64,000 bases of DNA from Pseudomonas sp. H3(2019) (GCF_007713465.1 NZ_VMSG01000004.1:1-64000), one strand, 5' to 3'; counted from the stretch's first letter, positions 6,809 through 16,078 are shown. The notes: a model not told the origin generated them from the letters alone. Numbers and translations: made by a program.

Positions 6809-8164
6809 ATGACTACTCGTACACGCATCCTCACCGGCATCACCACCACCGGCACCCCGCACCTGGGCAACTACGCCGGCGCGATCCGTCCGGCGATCCT
6901 CGCCAGCCGCGACAGCAATGCCGATTCGTTCTACTTCCTGGCCGACTACCACGCCCTGATCAAGTGCGATGACCCGCTGCGCATCCAGCGCTCGCGTCTG
7001 GAAATCGCCGCGACCTGGCTGGCCGGTGGTCTGGATGTGGATCGGGTAACGTTTTATCGCCAGTCCGACATTCCGGAAATCCCTGAGCTGACCTGGCTGC
7101 TGACCTGCGTCGCCGCCAAGGGCCTGCTCAACCGCGCGCATGCCTACAAGGCGTCGGTGGACAAGAACGTCGAAGCCGGTGAAGACCCGGACGCCGGCAT
7201 CACCATGGGCTTGTACAGCTACCCGGTGCTGATGGCCGCGGACATTCTGATGTTCAACGCGCACAAGGTCCCGGTCGGTCGCGATCAGATCCAGCACGTG
7301 GAAATGGCCCGCGATATCGGCCAGCGCTTCAACCACCTGTTTGGCCAGGGCAAGGAGTTCTTCACCATGCCCGAGGCGCTGATCGAAGAAAGCGTCGCCA
7401 CGCTGCCGGGCCTCGATGGCCGGAAGATGTCGAAAAGCTACGACAACACCATTCCGTTGTTCTCCAGCGCCAAGGAAATGAAGGACGCGATTTCGCGGAT
7501 CGTCACCGACTCCCGTGCGCCGGGCGAAGCGAAAGATCCAGACAATTCGCACCTGTTCACGCTGTTCCAGGCTTTCGCCACTCCGGCGCAGGCCGACGAG
7601 TTCCGCAGCGAACTGTTGCAGGGCCTGGGTTGGGGTGAGGCGAAGAATCGTCTGTTCCAGCTGCTCGACAACGAGCTGGGCGAGTCCCGCGAGCGTTACT
7701 ACCAGTTGATCGAGCGCCCGGCAGACCTCGAAGACATTCTGCAGCACGGCGCCAAGAAGGCTCGCGCCGTGGCCACGCCGTTCCTCAACGAGCTGCGTGA
7801 AGCGGTCGGTCTGCGTTCTTTCGTCAATCAGACGCAAGTGGCGGCCACTACCAAGAAGAAAGCCGCGAAAGCCGCGCGTTTCGTCAGCTTCCGTGAAGAC
7901 GATGGCAGCTTCCGCTTCCGTCTGCTGGCGGCCGATGGCGAGCAACTGCTGTTGTCGCGCAACTTCGCTGACGGCAAAACCGCCGGCCAGGTGACCAAGC
8001 AACTGCAATCCGGCCAGGCGCTGGACGTTCGCAGTGAAGACCTGAGCTTCAGCGTCTGGCTCGAAGGCGAGTGCGTTGCCGACAGCCCGGCCTTCGCTGA
8101 CAGCGCCGCGCGGGATGTCGCCATCGACGCCTTGCGGGTTGCGCTGACGCCTGTTCAGGAATAA
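6809..8164 (+). CDS. trpS: Tryptophan--tRNA ligase with C-terminal extension
   Basis: Class Ic aminoacyl-tRNA synthetase charging tRNA-Trp. The HIGH-like signature is TPHLGN (16-21) and the KMSKS loop is intact at 206-210. At 451 residues it is about 115 longer than the common 330-340 residue enzyme. The extra C-terminal part begins after a Lys/Ala-rich linker (KKKAAKAARF) and has a small beta-rich unit with SFREDDGSFRFRLLAADGEQLLLS, resembling the YegP/DUF1508-type fold. I believe this long form is standard in Pseudomonas. Start is ATG 6809, not the in-frame TTG at 6785. Confidence 0.95.
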   Translation: MTTRTRILTGITTTGTPHLGNYAGAIRPAILASRDSNADSFYFLADYHALIKCDDPLRIQRSRLEIAATWLAGGLDVDRVTFYRQSDIPEIPELTWLLTCVAAKGLLNRAHAYKASVDKNVEAGEDPDAGITMGLYSYPVLMAADILMFNAHKVPVGRDQIQHVEMARDIGQRFNHLFGQGKEFFTMPEALIEESVATLPGLDGRKMSKSYDNTIPLFSSAKEMKDAISRIVTDSRAPGEAKDPDNSHLFTLFQAFATPAQADEFRSELLQGLGWGEAKNRLFQLLDNELGESRERYYQLIERPADLEDILQHGAKKARAVATPFLNELREAVGLRSFVNQTQVAATTKKKAAKAARFVSFREDDGSFRFRLLAADGEQLLLSRNFADGKTAGQVTKQLQSGQALDVRSEDLSFSVWLEGECVADSPAFADSAARDVAIDALRVALTPVQE

Positions 8165-8254
8165 TCAACGGCTCGGCCCGACCAAGGGCTGATTGCCATT
8201 CTCAAGGGTCGTCGCTACAGTGTCGGCCCGTTTTTGTTGCCTTGCTAACGAATT

Positions 8255-9349
8255 ATGACGCCCCTAGAACGATATCAAGCTGATCTGAAACGCCCGGAAT
8301 TCTTCCATGACGCCGCTCAGGAAACTGCCGTGCGCCATTTGCAGCGCCTGTACGACGATCTGGTCGCGGCCTCGCAGAACAAACCCGGCCTGCTCGGCAA
8401 GCTGTTTGGCAAGAAAGACCAGGCGCCGGTCAAGGGCCTGTACTTCTGGGGCGGCGTAGGTCGCGGCAAGACTTACCTGGTCGACACCTTCTTTGAAGCG
8501 CTGCCGTTCAAGGAAAAGGTCCGCACTCACTTCCACCGCTTCATGAAGCGCGTGCATGAAGAGATGAAGACCCTCGGCGGCGAGAAAAACCCGCTGACCA
8601 TCATCGCCAAGCGTTTCTCCGACGAAGCGCGGGTGATCTGTTTCGATGAGTTCTTCGTGTCCGACATCACCGACGCGATGATCCTCGGCACTTTGATGGA
8701 AGAGCTGTTCAAGAACGGCGTGACCCTGGTCGCGACCTCGAACATCGTACCGGACGGTCTGTACAAGGACGGTCTGCAACGTGCGCGCTTCCTGCCAGCC
8801 ATCGCGCTGATCAAGCAGAACACCGACATCGTCAACGTCGACAGCGGTGTCGACTACCGTCTGCGTCACCTTGAGCAAGCCGAGCTGTTTCACTCCCCAC
8901 TCGACGAAGCGTCCCATGAGAGCCTGCGCAAAAGCTTCCGCGCACTCACGCCGGAATGCACTCAGGCCATCGAAAACGATGTGCTGATCATCGAGAACCG
9001 TGAGATCCGTGCCGTGCGTACGTGCGACGACGTGGCCTGGTTCGACTTCCGCGAACTGTGCGACGGCCCGCGTAGCCAGAACGACTACATCGAACTCGGC
9101 AAGATTTTCCACGCCGTGTTGCTCAGCGGTGTAGAGCAGATGAGCGTCACCACCGATGACATCGCCCGACGTTTCATCAACATGGTCGACGAGTTCTACG
9201 ACCGTAACGTCAAGCTGATCATTTCCGCTGAAGTCGAGCTCAAAGACCTCTACACCGGCGGTCGCCTGAACTTCGAGTTCCAGCGCACCCTCAGCCGTCT
9301 GCTGGAAATGCAGTCCCACGAGTTCCTGTCGCGGGCGCACAAGCCGTAG
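8255..9349 (+). CDS. zapE: Cell division protein ZapE (AFG1-like ATPase)
   Basis: A 364-residue P-loop ATPase of the AFG1/LACE1 family. Walker A is GGVGRGKT (66-73), Walker B VICFDE (127-132), and the AFG1 signature FHRFMKRVHEEM follows the first block. In E. coli ZapE interacts with FtsZ and is needed for division under heat or low oxygen; in this clade the role is inferred. It follows trpS by 90 bases and is closed by a strong terminator. Confidence 0.93.
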   Translation: MTPLERYQADLKRPEFFHDAAQETAVRHLQRLYDDLVAASQNKPGLLGKLFGKKDQAPVKGLYFWGGVGRGKTYLVDTFFEALPFKEKVRTHFHRFMKRVHEEMKTLGGEKNPLTIIAKRFSDEARVICFDEFFVSDITDAMILGTLMEELFKNGVTLVATSNIVPDGLYKDGLQRARFLPAIALIKQNTDIVNVDSGVDYRLRHLEQAELFHSPLDEASHESLRKSFRALTPECTQAIENDVLIIENREIRAVRTCDDVAWFDFRELCDGPRSQNDYIELGKIFHAVLLSGVEQMSVTTDDIARRFINMVDEFYDRNVKLIISAEVELKDLYTGGRLNFEFQRTLSRLLEMQSHEFLSRAHKP

Positions 9350-9364
9350 GATGTTTCTGAAAAT

Positions 9365-9395
9365 AAAAAAGGGCCTGCATTGCAGGCCCTTTTTT
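9365..9395 (+). terminator. Rho-independent terminator after zapE
   Basis: Perfect stem GGGCCTGCA/TGCAGGCCC (9371-9389), preceded by A6 and followed by T6; could act in both directions. Confidence 0.9.
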
Positions 9396-9412
9396 GTGCG
9401 TCGAAGAACCAA

Positions 9413-9501
9413 TGTGGGAGCGAGCTTGCTCGCGATGGCGGTCTGTCAGTCACATTGATGTTGAATGTGCTGGCGCAATCGCGAGCAAGCTCGCTCCCAC
9501 A
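9413..9501. repeat. REPIN of the GTGGGAGCGAGC type
   Basis: Inverted copies of TGTGGGAGCGAGCTTGCTCG at 9413-9436 and 9478-9501 around a 41-base spacer. It fills the gap between the convergent zapE and GlxA-type regulator genes. Confidence 0.9.
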
Positions 9502-9515
9502 GGGGGATGTGTATC

Positions 9516-10511
9516 TTAAGCGGCCTGCTGAAACTGCTGCCGATACTGGTTCGGCGACAACTCGGTGTGTTGGCGGAACAGCCGGGCGAAGAAGCTTGCG
9601 TCGTCATAGCCGACTTCGTAGCTGATGGTCTTGATGCTTTTGCGGCTGGCGGACAGCAGGCCCTTGGCGGTTTCGATGCGCAACCGTTGCAGGTAGTGCA
9701 GCGGCTTGTCGCCAGTGGCGGTCTGGAAGCGCCGCATGAAGTTGCGGATGCTCATGCCGTGCTCGCGGGCGACGTCTTCGAAGCGGAACTTGTCGGCAAA
9801 ATGCTCTTCGAGCCAGTGCTGGACCTGCAGGATGATCACATCCTGGTGCAGCTTTTGTCCGCCGAAGCCGATACGCCCTGGCGAATAACTGCGCTGCACT
9901 TCATACAGAATGTCGCGGGCCACGGCCTGGGCCACGTTGGCCCCGCAGAAGCGCTCGATCAAATAAATGTAGAGGTCGCAGGCCGAGGTGGTGCCGCCAG
10001 CGCAGTACAGGTTGTCCGCGTCGGTCAGGTGTTTGTCCTGATTGAGCTGAACGTTGGGGAAGCGCTCTTCGAAGGCGTTGAAGAAACGCCAGTAAGTGGT
10101 CGCTTCCTTGCCATCGAGCAGGCCGGCCTCGGCGAGCCAGAACACCCCGGTGGCTTCACCGCAGAGCACTGCGCCGCGTGCGTGTTGCTCGCGCAGCCAC
10201 GGCAGCACCTGTGGATAACGTTTACAGAGTGTTTCGAAATCGTCCCAGAACGCCGGGAGGATGATGATATCGGCGTTTTCCAGGCCGCCATCCACCGGCA
10301 TGATCACATCGCTGAAGCTGTTGACCGGTTTGCCGTCGGGGCTGACCAGGCGGGTTTCGAACGCCGGGGTCAGGCCGTGGCCCAGTTGTTTGCCGTAACG
10401 CAGGCTGGCCAGATGGAAGAAATCCTTGGCTTGCATGAGGGTGGAAGCAAAAACCCGGTCGATAGCCAGGATGCTGACGCGCCGCAGGGGCGTGGAGAGT
10501 TGGATAGACAT
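9516..10511 (-). CDS. GlxA-family transcriptional regulator (DJ-1/PfpI + AraC domains)
   Basis: A 331-residue regulator. The N-terminal half (about 8-195) is a DJ-1/PfpI, glutamine-amidotransferase-like domain with RGAVLCGEATGVFWLAEAGLLDG, carrying the nucleophile-elbow cysteine in the position usual for GlxA-type sensors. The C-terminal half (about 215-325) is an AraC-type double helix-turn-helix with ISYEVGYDDASFFARLFRQ and LSPNQYRQQF. The ATG at 10511 is preferred over the in-frame TTG at 10547. It is divergent to the acyl-CoA dehydrogenase gene with about 145 bases between, so it may control that gene. The ligand is not predictable from sequence. Confidence 0.9.
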   Translation of the reverse strand: MSIQLSTPLRRVSILAIDRVFASTLMQAKDFFHLASLRYGKQLGHGLTPAFETRLVSPDGKPVNSFSDVIMPVDGGLENADIIILPAFWDDFETLCKRYPQVLPWLREQHARGAVLCGEATGVFWLAEAGLLDGKEATTYWRFFNAFEERFPNVQLNQDKHLTDADNLYCAGGTTSACDLYIYLIERFCGANVAQAVARDILYEVQRSYSPGRIGFGGQKLHQDVIILQVQHWLEEHFADKFRFEDVAREHGMSIRNFMRRFQTATGDKPLHYLQRLRIETAKGLLSASRKSIKTISYEVGYDDASFFARLFRQHTELSPNQYRQQFQQAA

Positions 10512-10655
10512 ATTCAATTTATTCTTATAGGGGAAAGTGGTCACCAAGCGGCTGGATCGTCTTATTTTTTGTCTGATGTGTCCAGTGTCCTGTTATCAGC
10601 GGGAGGCTTAGGCTCTGGGAATCATTAGCGATCAAGCATAACCACAGGTGCCCCG

Positions 10656-11792
10656 ATGATCCCCAGAACCTTGTTCAGTTCCGAGCACGAACTGTTTCGC
10701 GACAGCGTACGAACCTTCCTCGAAAAAGAGGCCGTGCCGTTTCATGCGCAGTGGGAAAAACAGGGCTACATCGATCGCACGCTGTGGAACAAGGCCGGGG
10801 AGGCGGGGATGCTCTGCTCCCATCTGCCGGAAGCGTACGGCGGGTTCGATGCGGACTTCCTCTACAGTGCGGTGGTGATTGAGGAGGTGGGGCGGCTGGG
10901 GTTGACCGGTATCGGTTTCTCTCTGCATTCGGACATCGTGGCGCCGTACATCCTGCATTACGGCAGTGAAGTGCTGAAGAAAAAGTACCTGCCGAAGCTG
11001 GTCTCCGGCGAAATGGTTACCGCGATTGCCATGACCGAGCCGGGCGCCGGCTCCGACCTGCAAGGGGTGAAAACCACAGCGGTGCTGGACGGCGACGAGT
11101 ACGTGATCAACGGTTCGAAAACCTTCATCACCAACGGCTTCCTCGCGGACCTGGTGATTGTCGTGGCCAAGACCGATCCCAAGGCCGGGGCCAAGGGCAC
11201 CAGTCTGTTTCTGGTGGAGGCGAACACCCCGGGCTTCGAAAAGGGCAAGCGTCTGGAGAAGGTCGGGATGAAAGCGCAGGACACCTCGGAGCTGTTTTTC
11301 CAGGACGTCCGTGTGCCCAAGGAAAACCTCTTGGGGCAGGCCGGGATGGGCTTCGCCTATCTGATGCAGGAATTGCCGCAGGAGCGTCTGACGGTCGCTA
11401 TCGGCGGTTTGGCCTCAGCCGAGGCGGCGTTGCAGTGGACCCTGGATTACACCCGCGAGCGCAAGGCGTTTGGCAAGGCGATTGCGGACTTTCAGAACAC
11501 CCGCTTCAAACTGGCGGAGATGGCCACGGAGATCCAGATTGGCCGGGTCTTCGTCGACCGCTGCCTGGAGCTGCACCTGCAAGGCAAGCTCGATGTGCCG
11601 ACGGCGGCGATGGCCAAATACTGGGGCACTGACCTGCAAAGCAAGGTGCTCGACGAGTGCGTGCAGCTGCATGGCGGTTACGGCTTCATGTGGGAATACC
11701 CGATTGCCCGAGCCTGGGCGGATGCGCGGGTGCAGCGGATTTATGCCGGGACCAATGAAATCATGAAGGAGATCATCGCTCGTTCGCTTTGA
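10656..11792 (+). CDS. Acyl-CoA dehydrogenase (long-chain/LCAD-like)
   Basis: A 378-residue FAD-dependent acyl-CoA dehydrogenase. It carries the flavin/substrate signatures AMTEPGAGSDLQG and LHGGYGFMWEYPIARAWADARVQRIYAGTNEIMKE. The usual catalytic glutamate of medium-chain enzymes (YEGT) is Ala here (YAGT). Instead the ELPQERL segment (239-245) matches the position where long-chain and isovaleryl-type enzymes carry their base, so Glu243 is the probable catalytic residue and the enzyme is not defective. Beta-oxidation or branched acyl-CoA oxidation is expected, with electrons passing to ETF. Divergent from the GlxA-type regulator. Confidence 0.92.
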   Translation: MIPRTLFSSEHELFRDSVRTFLEKEAVPFHAQWEKQGYIDRTLWNKAGEAGMLCSHLPEAYGGFDADFLYSAVVIEEVGRLGLTGIGFSLHSDIVAPYILHYGSEVLKKKYLPKLVSGEMVTAIAMTEPGAGSDLQGVKTTAVLDGDEYVINGSKTFITNGFLADLVIVVAKTDPKAGAKGTSLFLVEANTPGFEKGKRLEKVGMKAQDTSELFFQDVRVPKENLLGQAGMGFAYLMQELPQERLTVAIGGLASAEAALQWTLDYTRERKAFGKAIADFQNTRFKLAEMATEIQIGRVFVDRCLELHLQGKLDVPTAAMAKYWGTDLQSKVLDECVQLHGGYGFMWEYPIARAWADARVQRIYAGTNEIMKEIIARSL

Positions 11793-11816
11793 ATTCTGGG
11801 TGAATGGAAGACCGCT

Positions 11817-11880
11817 ATCGCGAGCAGGCTCGCTCCCACAGGTACAGCGTAATCCTTGTGGGAGCGAGCCTGCTCGCGAT
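11817..11880. repeat. REPIN of the GTGGGAGCGAGC type
   Basis: ATCGCGAGCAGGCTCGCTCC at 11817 onward and its inverse ending at 11880, only 16 bases apart. It lies between the convergent acyl-CoA dehydrogenase and tas genes and could serve as transcription barrier; no separate terminator is seen. Confidence 0.9.
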
Positions 11881-11896
11881 TGGGTTTATGAGTCGA

Positions 11897-12937
11897 TCAA
11901 GGTGCCGGGTTCGGGTGATCCTTGTGAATCGCCTCGATCCCCGCCAGCACTTCATCCGACAGCTTCAGGTCGAAACTGGCAATGTTGCTGTCCAGCTGTT
12001 CCAGCGTGGTCGCGCCAATGATGTTGCTGGTGACGAACGATTGCCGGGTCACGAATGCCAGGGCCATTTGTGCCGGGTCCAGGCCGTGTTCACGGGCCAG
12101 CGCCACGTAACGGCTGCACGCGACTTCCGACTGCGGGTTGAAGTAGCGGCTGAAGCGGCTGTAAAGGCTCAGGCGAGCTTTTGCCGGGCGCGCCCCGCCT
12201 TCGTACTTGCCGGACAGAAAACCAAACGCCAGTGGCGAATAGGCGAGCAGCCCGCATTGTTCGCGGATGGCGATTTCCGACAGGCCGATTTCAAAGCTGC
12301 GGTTGAGCAGGTTGTAGGGGTTCTGGATCGACACCGCACGCGACCAGCCACGGGCTTCGGCCAGCGCGAGGAACTTCATGGTGCCCCACGGCGTTTCGTT
12401 GGACAGGCCAATGTGGCGGATCTTGCCGGCTTTGACCTGTTCGTCGAGTGCTTCGAGGGTGTCTTCCAGCGGGGTCAGGTTGACTTCGCTCTTGTGCGTG
12501 TAGCCCAGCTGACCGAAGAAATTGGTGCTGCGTTCCGGCCAGTGTAGTTGGTAGAGGTCGATATAGTCGGTCTGCAAGCGCTTGAGGCTGGCATCCAGGG
12601 CCTGGACGATGTGTTCACGGTTGTGTTTGAGGTGGCCGCCGCGAATGTAGTCGATGGTGTTGCCGGGGCCGGCGATCTTGCTCGCCAGAATCCAGTCGGC
12701 GCGATCGCCACGACTCTTGAAGTAATTGCCGATGTAGCGTTCGGTGGTGGCGTAGGTTTCGGCTTTGGGCGGCACCGGGTACATTTCGGCGGTGTCGATG
12801 AAATTGATCCCGGCGCTCTTGGCTCGTTCAATCTGTGCGAAAGCCTCTGCCTCGCTGTTTTGCTCGCCCCAGGTCATGGTCCCGAGGCAGATTGCACTCA
12901 CGTTCAGATCGGTACGGCCCAGCTGTCGATAGTCCAT
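11897..12937 (-). CDS. tas: NADP(H)-dependent aldo-keto reductase Tas
   Basis: A 346-residue aldo-keto reductase, the same length as E. coli Tas and with the same landmarks: LGTMTWGEQNSEAEA near the N-terminus, IDTAEMYPVPP (catalytic Asp and Tyr), ILASKI (Lys), YQLHWPERSTNFFG (His), IGLSNETPWG and QNPYNLLNRSFE. The tetrad is complete. The physiological substrate is unknown. Start ATG 12937 is preceded by AAGGACTACCCG, giving a better ribosome site than the in-frame start at 12961. Confidence 0.92.
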   Translation of the reverse strand: MDYRQLGRTDLNVSAICLGTMTWGEQNSEAEAFAQIERAKSAGINFIDTAEMYPVPPKAETYATTERYIGNYFKSRGDRADWILASKIAGPGNTIDYIRGGHLKHNREHIVQALDASLKRLQTDYIDLYQLHWPERSTNFFGQLGYTHKSEVNLTPLEDTLEALDEQVKAGKIRHIGLSNETPWGTMKFLALAEARGWSRAVSIQNPYNLLNRSFEIGLSEIAIREQCGLLAYSPLAFGFLSGKYEGGARPAKARLSLYSRFSRYFNPQSEVACSRYVALAREHGLDPAQMALAFVTRQSFVTSNIIGATTLEQLDSNIASFDLKLSDEVLAGIEAIHKDHPNPAP

Positions 12938-13114
12938 CGGGTAGTCCTTGGCGGAAAACAATCATAAAAGCAGGTTGAATTTTTTTTCGCAATCTGCATA
13001 ATTGCGCACCTCTTTCTGCAGTGGAAGTGATGCGCCGCCTGCCGAAGAATCTTGCCGTTGAACGGACGCGCCGACCCGAGCCCCCGATAGCGTCTGTACC
13101 CGGCTGCCTTTGAC

Positions 13115-13143
13115 TTGTCAAAGTACGCACTATTCAGTAAGAT
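13115..13143 (+). promoter_or_regulatory. Sigma70-like promoter for rplM-rpsI
   Basis: TTGTCA (13115-13120), exactly 17 bases, then TAAGAT (13138-13143). The predicted start is about 35 bases upstream of the rplM ATG. Confidence 0.6.
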
Positions 13144-13185
13144 CCGCCGTCTAAATTTACAGGGCGGCCCCTGAGGCTATAAAGA

Positions 13186-13614
13186 ATGAAAACTTTTACT
13201 GCTAAACCGGAAACAGTAAAGCGCGACTGGTTTGTCGTCGACGCTGCTGGTCAGACCCTGGGTCGTCTGGCCACCGAGATCGCGAGCCGTCTGCGTGGCA
13301 AGCACAAGCCTGAGTACACTCCTCACGTTGACACCGGCGACTACATCGTCGTTATCAATGCCGAGCAGATTCGTGTGACCGGTGCTAAAACCACCGACAA
13401 AATCTACTACTCCCACTCCGGTTTCCCGGGCGGCATCAAGTCGATCAACTTCGAAAAGCTGATCGCTAAAGCCCCTGAGCGCGTGATCGAGACCGCGGTC
13501 AAAGGCATGCTGCCTAAGAACCCGCTGGGTCGCGACATGTATCGTAAGCTGAAAGTCTATGCGGGCGCTGCACACCCTCATACTGCTCAGCAGCCCCAAG
13601 AACTGAAGTTTTAA
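13186..13614 (+). CDS. rplM: 50S ribosomal protein L13
   Basis: A 142-residue large-subunit protein with the family's characteristic [20 protein letters not shown] start, [29 protein letters not shown] and [12 protein letters not shown]. Full length. It is cotranscribed with rpsI, 14 bases downstream. In E. coli the L13-S9 operon is feedback-regulated by L13 acting on its leader; whether that holds here is not visible. Confidence 0.99.
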   Translation: MKTFTAKPETVKRDWFVVDAAGQTLGRLATEIASRLRGKHKPEYTPHVDTGDYIVVINAEQIRVTGAKTTDKIYYSHSGFPGGIKSINFEKLIAKAPERVIETAVKGMLPKNPLGRDMYRKLKVYAGAAHPHTAQQPQELKF

Positions 13615-13628
13615 CGGAATAGTTCATT

Positions 13629-14021
13629 ATGTCGGCGACTCAAAATTACGGCACTGGCCGTCGCAAGACCGCAACCGCACGCGTTTTCCTGCGTCCGGGC
13701 ACTGGTAACATCTCCATCAACAACCGCTCCCTGGATAATTTCTTCGGTCGCGAAACTGCCCGCATGGTAGTTCGTCAGCCGCTGGAATTGACTGAGACTG
13801 TCGAGAAGTTCGACATCTACGTTACCGTGATCGGTGGTGGTGTAAGTGGTCAAGCTGGCGCAATCCGCCACGGTATCACTCGCGCTCTGATGCAGTACGA
13901 CGAAACTCTGCGCGGTGCTCTGCGCAAAGCCGGCTTCGTTACTCGTGACGCACGTGAAGTTGAACGTAAGAAAGTGGGTCTGCGTAAAGCGCGTAAGCGT
14001 CCGCAGTACTCGAAGCGTTAA
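13629..14021 (+). CDS. rpsI: 30S ribosomal protein S9
   Basis: 130 residues with the universal features [34 protein letters not shown] and the basic tail ending RKRPQYSKR, whose last Arg contacts P-site tRNA. Second gene of the rplM-rpsI operon, followed by a terminator. Confidence 0.99.
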
Positions 14022-14040
14022 TTCGCTTTCGCGTTCAAAG

Positions 14041-14075
14041 CGCCCAGTCTCCTCGCGGAGCTGGGCGTTTTTTTT
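14041..14075 (+). terminator. Rho-independent terminator of rplM-rpsI
   Basis: CGCCCAG/CTGGGCG outer stem with an inner CTCC/GGAG stem and a TCGC loop, followed by eight T. Confidence 0.92.
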
Positions 14076-14273
14076 GCTTAAAGATTTATGATGTGACAAC
14101 TTGCCACATCCGTAGAGCCCCTATACTACAAGGCTTGGCGCTGACCCCGGATGGTAATTACCTTGTCAGAACTGGGGCTTTTCATTACCATTCTGCAAAA
14201 TTTTTATAAGTTCAGATTTTTACTTAGTAGATGCCTGATTTAACAGGCCACAAAGCTGATGGGAGAGGACTGA

Positions 14274-14867
14274 ATGAGCAATGACGGCGTGAATGCAGGC
14301 CGGCGTCGCTTCTTGGTAGCAGCCACATCCGTGGTGGGTGCTGCAGGAGCGGTGGGGGCTGCGGTCCCGTTCGTGGGGTCATGGTTTCCCAGTGCCAAGG
14401 CGAAAGCCGCAGGTGCACCGGTGAAAGTGAATGTCAGTAAAATCGAACCAGGTCAGCAAATGATTGCTGAATGGCGCGGTCAGCCGGTATTCATCGTCCG
14501 CCGTACGCAGGAGATTTTGGGGAATCTTGCAAAGATCGAGGGTGACCTCTCTGATCCAGACTCCAAGAATTCGGTACAGCCAACTTACGTGGACCCCAAG
14601 ACGCGCTCGATCAAGCCGGAAGTTCTGCTGCTGATCGGTATTTGCACGCACTTGGGTTGCTCGCCGACCTTTCGCCCAGAAGTAGCGCCTGCCGATCTCG
14701 GCCCGAAATGGGTAGGTGGTTATTTCTGCCCTTGCCACGGTTCCCACTACGATCTGGCTGGCCGCGTCTTCAAGTCGCAACCCGCGCCTTTGAATCTGCC
14801 AGTTCCCCCGCATTCCTATGAGTCGAACGACATCATTGTCATCGGCGTCGATACGGAGAAAGCGTGA
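14274..14867 (+). CDS. petA: Ubiquinol-cytochrome c reductase Rieske iron-sulfur subunit
   Basis: The 197-residue Rieske protein of the bc1 complex. A twin-arginine signal anchor is visible (RRRFLVAA from residue 10, then a hydrophobic Ala/Gly/Val stretch to about 36). The 2Fe-2S ligands lie in CTHLGC (124-129) and CPCHGSH (152-158), both intact. First gene of petABC; the ribosome binding site GGGAGAGG precedes the ATG. Upstream, TTGCCA (14101) and TATACT (14122-14127) with a short 15-base spacer are a weak promoter candidate. The stop overlaps the petB start by one base. Confidence 0.97.
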   Translation: MSNDGVNAGRRRFLVAATSVVGAAGAVGAAVPFVGSWFPSAKAKAAGAPVKVNVSKIEPGQQMIAEWRGQPVFIVRRTQEILGNLAKIEGDLSDPDSKNSVQPTYVDPKTRSIKPEVLLLIGICTHLGCSPTFRPEVAPADLGPKWVGGYFCPCHGSHYDLAGRVFKSQPAPLNLPVPPHSYESNDIIVIGVDTEKA

Positions 14868-16078
14868 TGAGCAAGTTCATGGATTGGGTTGATGCGCGCT
14901 TTCCTGCCACTAAAATGTGGGAAGACCATCTCAGCAAGTACTACGCCCCGAAGAACTTCAACTTCTTCTATTTCTTTGGTTCCCTGGCACTGTTGGTTCT
15001 GGTTAACCAGATCGTAACCGGCGTCTGGCTGACCATGAGCTACACCCCGTCGGCGGAAGAGGCATTCGCCTCCGTCGAATACATCATGCGCGACGTCGAG
15101 TACGGCTCGATCCTGCGTCTGCTGCACTCCACCGGCGCTTCGGCGTTCTTCATCGTGGTTTACCTGCATATGTTCCGTGGCCTGCTCTACGGTTCGTACC
15201 AGAAGCCGCGTGAGCTGGTGTGGGTCTTCGGCATGCTGATCTACCTGGCGCTGATGGCTGAAGCCTTCATGGGCTACCTGCTACCGTGGGGCCAGATGTC
15301 CTACTGGGGCGCCCAGGTGATCATCTCGCTGTTCGGTGCGATCCCGGTCATCGGTAACGACCTGACCCAGTGGATCCGTGGTGACTACCTGATTTCGGGC
15401 ATCACCCTGAACCGCTTCTTCGCCTTGCACGTCGTGGCCTTGCCGATCGTGATTCTCGGTCTGGTGGTGCTGCACGTTCTGGCGCTGCACGAAGTCGGCT
15501 CGAACAACCCGGACGGCGTGGACATCAAGAAACACAAGGATGAAAACGGCGTACCGCTGGACGGCATTGCCTTCCACCCGTACTACACCGTGAAAGATAT
15601 CGTCGGCGTGGTGGTGTTCCTGTTCATCTTCTGCGCGATCGTGTTCTTCTTCCCGGAAATGGGCGGTTACTTCCTCGAGAAGCCGAACTTCGAAGTAGCG
15701 AACGCCTTCAAGACCCCGGAACACATTGCCCCGGTCTGGTACTTCACCCCGTTCTACGCGATTCTGCGTGCGGTTCCGGACAAGCTCCTGGGCGTTGTGG
15801 CCATGGGTGCTTCGATTGCCTTGCTGTTCGTCCTGCCGTGGCTCGACCGTAGTCCGGTCAAGTCCATGCGCTACAAGGGCTGGCTGAGCAGGATCTGGCT
15901 CTGGGTGTTCTGCATCTCCTTCGTGATTCTTGGCTGGCTGGGCGTCATGGCGCCTACTCCGGAACGTACGTTGCTGTCGCAGGTCTGTACCTTCCTGTAC
16001 TTCGCCTACTTCATTCTGATGCCGTTCTACACCAGGCTCGAGAAGACCAAACCGGTTCCGGAAAGGGTGACTGGCTGA
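14867..16078 (+). CDS. petB: Cytochrome b of the bc1 complex
   Basis: A 403-residue polytopic membrane protein that binds the two b hemes and forms the quinol oxidation and quinone reduction sites. Visible features include SVEYIMRDVEYGSILRLLHSTGAS and the following FIVVYLHMFRG (heme His), GYLLPWGQMSYWGA and the second His pair in RFFALHVVALP, and the PEHIAPVWYF motif (PEW-loop equivalent) near 285. Start ATG 14867 shares its A with the petA stop codon, and its stop overlaps the petC ATG, so all three genes are translationally coupled. Confidence 0.97.
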   Translation: MSKFMDWVDARFPATKMWEDHLSKYYAPKNFNFFYFFGSLALLVLVNQIVTGVWLTMSYTPSAEEAFASVEYIMRDVEYGSILRLLHSTGASAFFIVVYLHMFRGLLYGSYQKPRELVWVFGMLIYLALMAEAFMGYLLPWGQMSYWGAQVIISLFGAIPVIGNDLTQWIRGDYLISGITLNRFFALHVVALPIVILGLVVLHVLALHEVGSNNPDGVDIKKHKDENGVPLDGIAFHPYYTVKDIVGVVVFLFIFCAIVFFFPEMGGYFLEKPNFEVANAFKTPEHIAPVWYFTPFYAILRAVPDKLLGVVAMGASIALLFVLPWLDRSPVKSMRYKGWLSRIWLWVFCISFVILGWLGVMAPTPERTLLSQVCTFLYFAYFILMPFYTRLEKTKPVPERVTG

